Of a stretch of DNA of 58,944 nt, positions 1 through 6,843 are shown in pieces. The DNA is taken from NCBI GenBank assembly GCA_937991435.1, contig CALKPY010000107.1, forward strand, positions 1-58,944, read 5' to 3'. Source of the stretch: an uncultured Acidimicrobiales bacterium. Lineage in GTDB: Bacteria; Actinomycetota; Acidimicrobiia; Acidimicrobiales; UBA10347. How positions within the stretch are numbered: the first letter of the stretch is position 1; every line of letters starts with the position of its first letter. Position numbers and translations under genes: made by a program. The notes beneath the pieces are model-generated. The model was not told the DNA's origin. It worked only from the letters and a program-made list of their open reading frames with translations, and ran no database searches.

Positions 1-16
1 GCTCGTTCGGGACACT

Positions 17-53
17 GTTCCGTTGACCGGAACGCCGTTTCGCCCTAATGTCG
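17..53. promoter_or_regulatory. Operator copy 1 of the island regulon
   Basis: A 17-bp palindrome GTTCCGTTGACCGGAAC (17-33) is followed 3 bp later by a degenerate second copy starting GTTTCG (37-53). The same layout, with 20 bp from start to start, occurs at five other intergenic sites in this window. It sits in front of the secreted-protein gene at 105 and overlaps a possible promoter. The likely binder is the IclR-family protein encoded at 23883-24668, because IclR proteins often bind tandem palindromes; that link is inference. Confidence 0.75.
23..51 (+). promoter_or_regulatory. Possible promoter for the neocarzinostatin-like gene
   Basis: TTGACC at 23-28 and TAATGT at 46-51 are separated by 17 bp, a sigma-70-like arrangement. 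The -35 element lies inside the operator palindrome and the -10 element lies inside its second half, so a bound regulator would block polymerase. This is pattern matching only. Confidence 0.45.
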
Positions 54-104
54 GCTCGTCGCACCTTCGAGTTTCTCAAGGTGCAGGAGAAAAGGGGATT
101 CCTG

Positions 105-746
105 ATGATTCGTCGTACGTTTCTTTTGCTTGGCTTGGTCGTGGCATCGATTGGACTCTGTGCCAATTCCGCGGGTGCCGACCATGCGGTCGCTCACAAC
201 GGCGAGACCGCTGAAATTTCCAAATCCGACGGTTTGGTTCAGGACGAAACGGTGACCGTGACCGGAATCGGCTACGCCCCCGGTTCGACGCTGACTGTGG
301 TGCAGTGCTTCATTTTCCCGGCAGCGGGCCCAACCGACTGCGAACTTAGCAACTTCGGCCAGTTCACTGCCGAAGTCGGCGACGACGGGGTCGGTACAGT
401 CGACTATGTCGTCAACGTTGTCGAAGGACGTTGCGACCCAGCGAACCCCTGCTTCGTGGTGGTCAGTGACGGCATTGGCCCATCGGCAAATGGCGTCGGC
501 CTCGAAGTGACGTTTGCCGACGCAGCAGCAGACGAAGCCGCCGCCGAACAAGCAGCAGCAGACGAAGCCGCCGCCGAGCCGGTTGCAACTGAAGATGATG
601 GTACGACAGACGCAGCCGCTGGCTCCGACGCCAGCTCCGATTCTGACGGCGGCGGTTCTGGATGGGTCCTTCCGGTCGTGATCGTCGGAGCCGTCGTAGC
701 TGCTGGCGGAGCATTCGCAGCAACCCGCCGACGTGGGTCTAACTGA
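105..746 (+). CDS. Secreted, membrane-anchored protein with a neocarzinostatin-like domain
   Basis: The 213-residue protein starts with a signal peptide (MIRRTFLLLGLVV, cleavage near SAGA). Next comes an immunoglobulin-like domain of about 100 residues with the neocarzinostatin/macromomycin pattern: SKSDGL near its start, GTVTVTG-like strands (here ETVTVTGIGYAPGS), VVQC, and a second cysteine pair around DPANPC. An Ala/Glu-rich linker with a repeated AADEAAAE unit follows, then a C-terminal membrane segment (WVLPVVIVGAVV) ending in RRRGSN. The ATG at 105 was chosen over one at 48 because AGGAGAAAAGGGG lies just upstream and the signal peptide begins there. No enediyne biosynthesis genes are nearby, so it is more likely a surface ligand-binding or display protein than a drug apoprotein. 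Operator copy 1 places it in the island regulon. Confidence 0.8.
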   Translation: MIRRTFLLLGLVVASIGLCANSAGADHAVAHNGETAEISKSDGLVQDETVTVTGIGYAPGSTLTVVQCFIFPAAGPTDCELSNFGQFTAEVGDDGVGTVDYVVNVVEGRCDPANPCFVVVSDGIGPSANGVGLEVTFADAAADEAAAEQAAADEAAAEPVATEDDGTTDAAAGSDASSDSDGGGSGWVLPVVIVGAVVAAGGAFAATRRRGSN

Positions 747-800
747 CAAAACCGACCGTCAATGCGCTCGCGCAACCTGGTTCTGACAATCGCACCTTGA

Positions 801-845
801 ACGATTCCGGCTCACATCGAGGAGCCGGAATCGTTTGCGTTTTGT
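801..845 (+). terminator. Rho-independent terminator after the neocarzinostatin-like gene
   Basis: A perfect 13-bp stem (ACGATTCCGGCTC at 801-813 pairing with 822-834) has an 8-nt loop and is followed by T-rich sequence (TTGCGTTTTGTT). The remainder of this gene-free stretch, about 846-975, shows nothing I can name. Confidence 0.8.
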
Positions 846-975
846 TCGACCGAGAACCCGAATTGAGCCTACAACGACACGTTTTCGCCGGGTTTTTCGA
901 TGCAGGTGTGGCCCCTGGGTTGGGTCGCGTCATCGATCTGTGCCTGGTTGTTTTCGCATTTCGCGCCAGCTCGCC

Positions 976-1005
976 TTGACGACGGTTGCAGGTGGGTTCT
1001 ACGTT
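976..1005 (+). promoter_or_regulatory. Possible promoter of the transporter operon
   Basis: TTGACG (976-981) and TACGTT (1000-1005) are spaced by 18 bp. The predicted start point near 1012 falls at the left edge of the operator (1011-1047), an arrangement typical of repression by blocking initiation. Confidence 0.4.
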
Positions 1006-1010
1006 GCACA

Positions 1011-1047
1011 ATATGCGTTTCGCGAACGCCGTTCCGCTGAGCGGAAC
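1011..1047. promoter_or_regulatory. Operator copy 2 of the island regulon
   Basis: The perfect palindrome GTTCCGCTGAGCGGAAC (1031-1047) lies 14 bp before the start codon at 1062. On the complementary strand a second element beginning GTTCGC follows after a 3-bp gap (1027 back to 1011), so this copy is inverted relative to the other five. It should control the six-gene operon 1062-9609. Confidence 0.8.
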
Positions 1048-1061
1048 GGGAGGCACAGTTG

Positions 1062-1808
1062 ATGGGTGAATCCACCGTGGGACGTCGCGCACGGTTCGGC
1101 GTCATTGCGCCTTCAACCAACACAGTCGTCGAGCACGACTTCGCGATGATCCGGCCGCAAGACGTGACCTTCCATACCGGTCGCATGTACATCGAAAACC
1201 CAAGTCTCGACAGCGACGACGCGTTCGAACACCTGCTGCAAGAGATCAGGCAATCCATCACGACCGCTATTCGCGATGTCGTCACCTGCAAGCCGACCTA
1301 CATGGTCATGGGCATGAGCGCAGAAACGTTCTGGGGCGGCGTCGCCGGCAATCAGGCGTTCACCAAACGGGTACGCGACCAAAGCGGACTCGACGTGTCA
1401 ACCGGCGCCAGCGCATGCGAAGCCGCGTTGCGAGCCTTTGGCGCCGAACGCATCGCATTCTTCAGCCCGTACCAACCGATTGCCGATCGGCAAGTCACCA
1501 CCTTCTTTATCGAAGCTGGCTTCTCTGTGGCCACCGCTACAGGTCTGCGGTGCCCCACTGCCACCTCGATCGCCGAGGTTCCAGAACAGCAACTCGACGA
1601 CATCATCGATCAAATCGATGCTTCCGATGTCGAGGCTCTTGTGCAAGTTGGCACGAACCTGTCATTTGTGCGACAGGCTGCTCGCCTCGAACAAGAACTT
1701 GGCAAACCAGTCATTGCAATCAACACCGCCACCTTGTGGCATGCGCTTCGCGCCAACGCGATCGACGAATCGATCACCGGTTTTGGGAGACTCCTTGAAG
1801 AACACTGA
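1062..1808 (+). CDS. Maleate isomerase / arylmalonate decarboxylase-like protein (Asp/Glu racemase superfamily)
   Basis: The 248-residue protein has the two-lobed Asp/Glu racemase fold signature, with RFGVIAPSTNTVVEHD at the N-terminus as in maleate cis-trans isomerases. Members of the family isomerise, racemise or decarboxylate small dicarboxylates using one or two cysteines. Here both usual cysteine sites look replaced: the first loop reads MGMSAETFWGG and the second reads VQVGTNLSF. It is therefore either a subfamily with different chemistry or a binding protein. GGGAGG 8 bp upstream supports the ATG at 1062 over a TTG at 1059. It is first in the transporter operon, one base before the acyl-CoA dehydrogenase. 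Context suggests an alkyl-maleate or related diacid substrate, which is inference. Confidence 0.7.
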   Translation: MGESTVGRRARFGVIAPSTNTVVEHDFAMIRPQDVTFHTGRMYIENPSLDSDDAFEHLLQEIRQSITTAIRDVVTCKPTYMVMGMSAETFWGGVAGNQAFTKRVRDQSGLDVSTGASACEAALRAFGAERIAFFSPYQPIADRQVTTFFIEAGFSVATATGLRCPTATSIAEVPEQQLDDIIDQIDASDVEALVQVGTNLSFVRQAARLEQELGKPVIAINTATLWHALRANAIDESITGFGRLLEEH

Positions 1809-1809
1809 C

Positions 1810-3087
1810 ATGAAGGGCCGAGCCGTAGGCGAACTACTGATCGAAGACATGAACGACGACGAGCGAGGGCGCGCTCTGCGAGTTGATTCGGTTCTGCCTG
1901 CCCTGGCGGACCGAGCGAGCGAAGCAGACCGGTCTGGCACGTTTCCACCCGAACATGTCGCCACGATCTCTAAAGCCGGATTACTCGGCCTGACTGTGCC
2001 GGTGGAATTCGGTGGACTTGGCGGCGGCTTGCGCGACCTCGCGGCAGCGACCTTTGCCATGGCAACGGCGTGCGCCTCGACTTCGCTCGCCTACTTCTTT
2101 CAATGCAGTGGTTCGTCACGTGGCCTGCTTCCTCTAGCAGGAATCGACGCCGGTCTCTATAGCGACGACGAGATCCCGACCGTTCGGGCCTTCGGCGAAA
2201 AGGTCCTGAACCGAATGGGCGCCGAAGGCCGATGGGTTGCCAACTTCGCCAGCGAATCAGTTCGAACAAAGGGCGCAGCGATCACCATCGCGACCGAGGC
2301 CACCCGCGCCGACGGCGGCTGGGTCATCAACGGCGTCAAATCGTTCGGCTGCGCCACGGGGGTCGCCGATGACTACCTCGTCACCGCGAAACTCGACACC
2401 GGCGCCACTGCTGACCATCTTGCCGTGTTTCTTATTCCCCGCACCGCCCCCGGCGTATCGGAGCGCACAAAGTGGGATGCCGTTGGCATGCGTGCGACCG
2501 CCACGCACGGCATCGTCCTCACCGATGTGTTCGTGCCCGACGACGATTCGCTCGCCGTCGCCGAATCGTTCGTCAAGATGACTCAGGTGAGTCGAGGAAG
2601 TTTCGTCGGCAACCAGGTTGCTCTTTCGTCGGTTTACCTCGGCGCTGCGCAAGCGGTCTATGACTTCGCCATTGACTTCCTGACCACGACGACCTACCAC
2701 GGCACCAACGAGCCAATTGGCACCAGCCCGTCTCACCAACAACTTGTTGGCAAGATGCGAGCGCACCTCGACACGGCGTACTTATGGGCGCGACGACAGA
2801 TCGCGCTCGAATCAGCGCAACCAGAGATCCTCGACAAGAGCGATGTCATCGCCAATTGGCGCATCGCAAAAGGTGAGATCGCAGACAACTGTTTTGCCGT
2901 GGCCGTACAGGCCATGAAAGCATGTGGCACATCAAACACCGGCATGGACGGACCGATTTCACGAGCCATGCGTGACCTCTCGATGAGCCTTGTGCAAGGC
3001 TTTCCCGCAGAACGAGGTCGACTCGAAGCAGCGTCGTACCTGATCGCTGGCCAAGAAGGCGCTCAGTTCGGGACTGCGGCACCATGA
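1810..3087 (+). CDS. Acyl-CoA dehydrogenase family flavoprotein
   Basis: The 425-residue protein has the three-part acyl-CoA dehydrogenase architecture: an all-alpha N-terminal part (GLLGLTVPVEFGGLGGG), a beta domain (WVINGVKSFGCATGVADDYLV) and a C-terminal helical domain ending near FPAERGRLEAASYL. The C-terminal part lacks a recognisable catalytic glutamate motif of classical dehydrogenases and resembles the acyl-CoA dehydrogenase-like group that includes flavin monooxygenases, so desaturation is not certain. The ATG at 1810 was chosen because it follows the upstream stop by one base; reading upstream would bury half of the neighbouring gene. It probably oxidises a CoA ester produced by the island's CoA-transferases. 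Confidence 0.75.
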   Translation: MKGRAVGELLIEDMNDDERGRALRVDSVLPALADRASEADRSGTFPPEHVATISKAGLLGLTVPVEFGGLGGGLRDLAAATFAMATACASTSLAYFFQCSGSSRGLLPLAGIDAGLYSDDEIPTVRAFGEKVLNRMGAEGRWVANFASESVRTKGAAITIATEATRADGGWVINGVKSFGCATGVADDYLVTAKLDTGATADHLAVFLIPRTAPGVSERTKWDAVGMRATATHGIVLTDVFVPDDDSLAVAESFVKMTQVSRGSFVGNQVALSSVYLGAAQAVYDFAIDFLTTTTYHGTNEPIGTSPSHQQLVGKMRAHLDTAYLWARRQIALESAQPEILDKSDVIANWRIAKGEIADNCFAVAVQAMKACGTSNTGMDGPISRAMRDLSMSLVQGFPAERGRLEAASYLIAGQEGAQFGTAAP

Positions 3088-3374
3088 ACAGAATGATCTC
3101 GCGCGAGTGGTTCCCCCCCGTTGCCGGAACCGCCTTGTATCTGTGTGGATTCAACGATGCGTTGCTGCATTCGATCGGGGTGGGCTGGCTTAAGCTCGGC
3201 CGTATCACCCAGACGTTGGTGGTCGTGGTGGTACTCGCGGTCGTTGCATACATCGTCAACGACCGCCTCGGAGACCGCCGAGCCAGCTACCAAGCAGCCG
3301 TGCGTGCCGCTGCTTCGAGTTCAGCTACACCGACGACCAAACCAACTACTGTTTCTGCCCAACGCCAGGCCTGA
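3084..3374 (+). CDS. Small membrane protein of unknown function
   Basis: This 96-residue protein overlaps the preceding stop codon by ATGA. It has a hydrophobic segment around residues 43-58 (TLVVVVVLAVVAYIV), possibly a weaker one before it, and a Ser/Thr/Ala-rich tail. I do not recognise the family. Its place between an acyl-CoA dehydrogenase and a transporter lipoprotein suggests a transport-accessory or membrane-tethering role, but nothing in the sequence shows it. Confidence 0.6.
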   Translation: MNRMISREWFPPVAGTALYLCGFNDALLHSIGVGWLKLGRITQTLVVVVVLAVVAYIVNDRLGDRRASYQAAVRAAASSSATPTTKPTTVSAQRQA

Positions 3375-3382
3375 GAGATCTC

Positions 3383-4846
3383 ATGTTGAACTCGACCCAA
3401 CCCACATCACACTCAGAGTCCGTCAAGCCTCGAATCCGAGGCAGATTCAGGCACCTTGTCGCCTTGGTGGCCGCGCTGTCCATGATTGCGGCGTGCTCAC
3501 AGGCCGCGAACGACTCGACCAGTTCCGCAACCGAAGAACCGTCGACCGGCACAACCGCCGCGACCGCAGATGACAGCGGCAGCGAAACCGCCGTTGAAGA
3601 CAGTCTCGGTTCGTCTAGCGACGCAGGCTCGTTGGTGCCAGCGGGAGCTGACACTCCAGGGGTAACCGACGAGTCGATCACCGTGTCGGTGATTATCACC
3701 GACACGAGCGCAGTCGCCGCGGCCTTTGGCTGGGAAGTACCCAACGAGGGCGACCGAGAGGCCCAAGTGCAAGCACTGGTTGACCATGTCAATGCAAATG
3801 GCGGCATTGCCGGTCGCAACCTCGATGCGCAGGTACACGTGTTCAACGCCATCACTGATGGCCCTGTCGCCGAAGAAGCCCTGTGTAATGCCATCACACA
3901 AGACGACGAAGCCTTTGCAGTCATCATGACCGGTCAGTTACAAGAAAATGCCCGCCCGTGCTACGCCAACGCTCGAACACTCATGCTCGACGCCACCCTC
4001 TACCCCGTCGACAACGTCGGATTCGATGAACTGGCGCCGTACTACTGGTCACCGTTCCTGCCGACCTACGACGATCTCGTTGCTGGCCTTGGTGCCGACC
4101 TCGTCTCGAGTGGCTGGTTCGACGGCGGCACTGTGGGTGTCATCGCCATCGATTCAGACCTCAGCGAACGCGTCTATGAACAACAGCTACTTCCGGCCCT
4201 CACCGACGCGGGTGTTGAGGTCGCATCGTTCAACACGATCGATCCAACTGACGGAACGTCGTTCAACAACGATCAGCTGCAGGCGATTGTGAACTTCAAG
4301 GAAGTTGGGGTTGACCGCGTCGTAGCCATCGGCGGCTCGCGGCTCGTGTCCTGGTTCATCGACACCAGTTTGACCCAGAACTTCTCTGCACAGTTCGCAG
4401 TTTCGAGCTACGACGCCCCCGACTTCAACACGTTCAACTACCCCGAGATGATGGTGGGTGCTGCTGGCATAAGCGTCCTACCCGGCTACGACGTCGCCGA
4501 CGATCAATACCCATTTCCTGCTGCTGGGCCCGAGTCTGATTGCGTCGACATCTTCGTCGACGCAGGTCTCGACGTAAGCGACCGCGCGTCGGTTCGCACC
4601 GGATTGATCTTCTGCGATGCGATGAACCTGCTTGTCGCTGCAGGTGACAGCGCTGTCGAAGTCAGCGCTGCAGGAATCGGTGAAGCCGTGTGGGGCCTTG
4701 GCGATTCGTTTGCCGCTGCGTCGGTGTACGGCGTTGAGTTCGAACAAGGCCGCTATGCGGGCGGAGACAAGTATCTGCGATTTGCGTTCGACGAGTCATG
4801 CCAGTGCATGGTCGTCGGCACCGACATCACCGACTTTGATGGCTGA
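3383..4846 (+). CDS. Liv-type ABC transporter substrate-binding lipoprotein
   Basis: The 487-residue protein carries a lipoprotein signal (lipobox SMIAAC, lipid-bearing cysteine near residue 38), a Ser/Thr/Asp-rich linker, and a periplasmic-binding domain of the Peripla_BP_6/LivJ type. Recognisable blocks are GVTDESITVSVII, HVNANGGIAGR and a C-terminal lobe with LLVAAGDSAVEVS. Such proteins capture small molecules outside the membrane for Liv-type permeases. Family members bind amino acids, amides, aromatic acids or urea. Here the ligand is unlikely to be an ordinary branched-chain amino acid, given the catabolic neighbours. It overlaps the next gene by 8 bp. Confidence 0.85.
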   Translation: MLNSTQPTSHSESVKPRIRGRFRHLVALVAALSMIAACSQAANDSTSSATEEPSTGTTAATADDSGSETAVEDSLGSSSDAGSLVPAGADTPGVTDESITVSVIITDTSAVAAAFGWEVPNEGDREAQVQALVDHVNANGGIAGRNLDAQVHVFNAITDGPVAEEALCNAITQDDEAFAVIMTGQLQENARPCYANARTLMLDATLYPVDNVGFDELAPYYWSPFLPTYDDLVAGLGADLVSSGWFDGGTVGVIAIDSDLSERVYEQQLLPALTDAGVEVASFNTIDPTDGTSFNNDQLQAIVNFKEVGVDRVVAIGGSRLVSWFIDTSLTQNFSAQFAVSSYDAPDFNTFNYPEMMVGAAGISVLPGYDVADDQYPFPAAGPESDCVDIFVDAGLDVSDRASVRTGLIFCDAMNLLVAAGDSAVEVSAAGIGEAVWGLGDSFAAASVYGVEFEQGRYAGGDKYLRFAFDESCQCMVVGTDITDFDG

Positions 4847-6824
4847 AGCCGGGGGGCATCGAAGCGACTCGCCCAATCACCCATCAGTCCTCAGGCCGTT
4901 CGCGTTTCACATTGCGTCGCTGACGTCAGTGTTTGCGACCGTGGCGTTCAACCGCGCACAGATTGCAGACCACCTGCAGGTTGTCGGAACCCTTCGTACT
5001 GAACTTGCCCTCGCTGGTGTCGTCTTCGCGATTGCGTGCCTGTCGATTGGACGGGCCGGGCGACAAAAGCTTCCGGCTACGTCCTTAATCATCGTCGGCG
5101 GTGCCGTGTCAGCCGTAGGTGCCGCCCTTGCGGCATGGACCGTCTCGGTGACCATTTTCACGATCGGATTAGTCCTCGTATCTATCGGTTCCGCTCCAGC
5201 AGTGACGTTACATCGCTTGATCTTGTCGGGACTGTCCGACGCCTCGGTCAGACATCGGTCGTTGTCGTGGTACTGGGCTGGAGCCGCCTTTGGTGCTGCG
5301 CTCCCGCTTGGGCTGCAGATCTTCTTCGCGAGCCGGCACAGCACGTTGCTGTGGTTGAGTTTCGCCATCATGTGCATTGCGTTGGCAGGCCTGTTACCGC
5401 ATGCGCTCGTCAACGACGACGACACCGTTGATCAGGCCACTTCGGCCTTGACCGACGTGCCTTGGGTGCGACGGGCCCGAGCCGCAGCATTTGGAGCGGG
5501 CATGATCATTGTTGCGGGAGCAACGCCAGCGCGCGACCTTCTCCTCGGCGAATGGCAGCGCAGCGAACGTCAGCTTGCAGCGGTTCTCGCCGTCGCACCA
5601 ACGGCAGCCTTGCTCATCGCCGTGTTTGGTCCGTGGTATCACCGGCTGTCCAACCTTGACGGAAGCCAACGCAGCGACGCCATTGGCCTGCAACTTTTCG
5701 GAGCAGGCGTTTTCGTCTTTCTCGGCGGACTTTCCTTTACCTACATTGGCCTGATCGTGTGCTGGGCGGGCGCCGGCGCCCTCCTCGGGCTTGCAGGAAT
5801 CGGGCTCGATTCGGCGGTGTTCGCCAGCATCGCACCCTCGCTACGTCGCTCAGTGGCGGCCCAGCAGGTTGCAGCTGCCGGTCTCGGAGGGGTTGCCGGT
5901 ATCGCCATCCGGGAACTGGCGCTCTCGGGCCGCTCAGACCAATGGAAGATCGCGGTTCTTGGCCTGCCGCTCGTTGCCGTTGGCTGGAACGTGCGGCGCT
6001 TCTCCGACTCGGCCAAGGCGACCGACCGCCAAGCCATCGACAGCTCGGCAACGACCGTCCCCCGTCGCGTCGACGGATTCGACGGGGCCGTGGTGCCGCT
6101 GCTACAGGTCAGCCACCTCGATGTCGCGTACGGCGACGTCCAAGTTCTGTTCGATGTCAATCTCACCGTCAACGAGCATCAAGTGGTCGCGCTGCTCGGC
6201 ACCAACGGGGCCGGCAAGACGACGTTGCTTCGGACCATCTCAGGGCTTGAACCAACAATTGGTGGTCGCGTTGTGTATGCGGGTCTCAACATCACTCGCA
6301 CACGCCCCACCTGGCGGGTCGGCATGGGGCTGCATCAGATCGTCGGCGGCGCGGCAGTTATCGGCACCATGACGGTCGCCGAAAATCTTCGTCTCTTTTG
6401 CCACGACGTCGACCGGGAACATCGCGAGGACCGCATCGCGGAAGCCCTGGAGCTGTTTCCTCGCCTAGCGGAACGGCTATCACAGCAGGCCGCGACTCTT
6501 TCGGGCGGCGAGAAACAGATGCTCGCCCTCGCCAAGGCAATCATCGTCACGCCGCGGCTTCTTCTGATCGACGAGTTCTCGTTGGGGCTTGCGCCACGAG
6601 TCATTGCCGACCTGCTTCCGGTCGTTCGCACTATCGCAGAACGCGGCGCAGCAGTGGTCATCGTGGAGCAGTCGGTCAATATTGCGCTGTCCGTTGCCGA
6701 TTACGCATATGTGATGGAAAAAGGCAGCATCGGGTACGAGGGCGCCGCGGCAGATCTTCGGGCACGGCCCGAACTCCTCGAATCGGCCTATCTCAAGGGC
6801 CTCGCCCAGGCCCTCGAGGCGTGA
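4839..6824 (+). CDS. Fusion of an MFS-like membrane domain with a LivF-type ABC ATPase
   Basis: The 661-residue protein has two parts. Residues 1 to about 400 contain many hydrophobic segments in a major-facilitator-like pattern (for example LSWYWAGAAFGAALPLGLQI). Residues about 420-655 form a LivF-type ATPase with Walker A GTNGAGKTT (about 453), signature LSGGEKQM (about 553), Walker B LLLIDE (about 575) and VIVEQSVN. LivF normally stands alone as the second ATPase of a Liv transporter. The ATG at 4839 overlaps the upstream stop by 8 bp; a longer reading would lie inside the lipoprotein gene. The next gene supplies permeases and LivG, so the three proteins could form one transporter. The membrane half might carry substrate independently or only anchor the ATPase. 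Confidence 0.8.
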   Translation: MAEAGGHRSDSPNHPSVLRPFAFHIASLTSVFATVAFNRAQIADHLQVVGTLRTELALAGVVFAIACLSIGRAGRQKLPATSLIIVGGAVSAVGAALAAWTVSVTIFTIGLVLVSIGSAPAVTLHRLILSGLSDASVRHRSLSWYWAGAAFGAALPLGLQIFFASRHSTLLWLSFAIMCIALAGLLPHALVNDDDTVDQATSALTDVPWVRRARAAAFGAGMIIVAGATPARDLLLGEWQRSERQLAAVLAVAPTAALLIAVFGPWYHRLSNLDGSQRSDAIGLQLFGAGVFVFLGGLSFTYIGLIVCWAGAGALLGLAGIGLDSAVFASIAPSLRRSVAAQQVAAAGLGGVAGIAIRELALSGRSDQWKIAVLGLPLVAVGWNVRRFSDSAKATDRQAIDSSATTVPRRVDGFDGAVVPLLQVSHLDVAYGDVQVLFDVNLTVNEHQVVALLGTNGAGKTTLLRTISGLEPTIGGRVVYAGLNITRTRPTWRVGMGLHQIVGGAAVIGTMTVAENLRLFCHDVDREHREDRIAEALELFPRLAERLSQQAATLSGGEKQMLALAKAIIVTPRLLLIDEFSLGLAPRVIADLLPVVRTIAERGAAVVIVEQSVNIALSVADYAYVMEKGSIGYEGAAADLRARPELLESAYLKGLAQALEA

Positions 6825-6843
6825 TGATGCAAGGTGTGGTCTG

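Noticed and set aside
105-746. Neocarzinostatin-like domain as part of an enediyne gene cluster
   Set aside because: No polyketide synthase or tailoring genes nearby, and the protein is membrane anchored.
45-749. Long antisense reading frame opposite the first gene
   Set aside because: It is a codon-bias shadow of the Ala-rich coding strand with no recognisable protein features.
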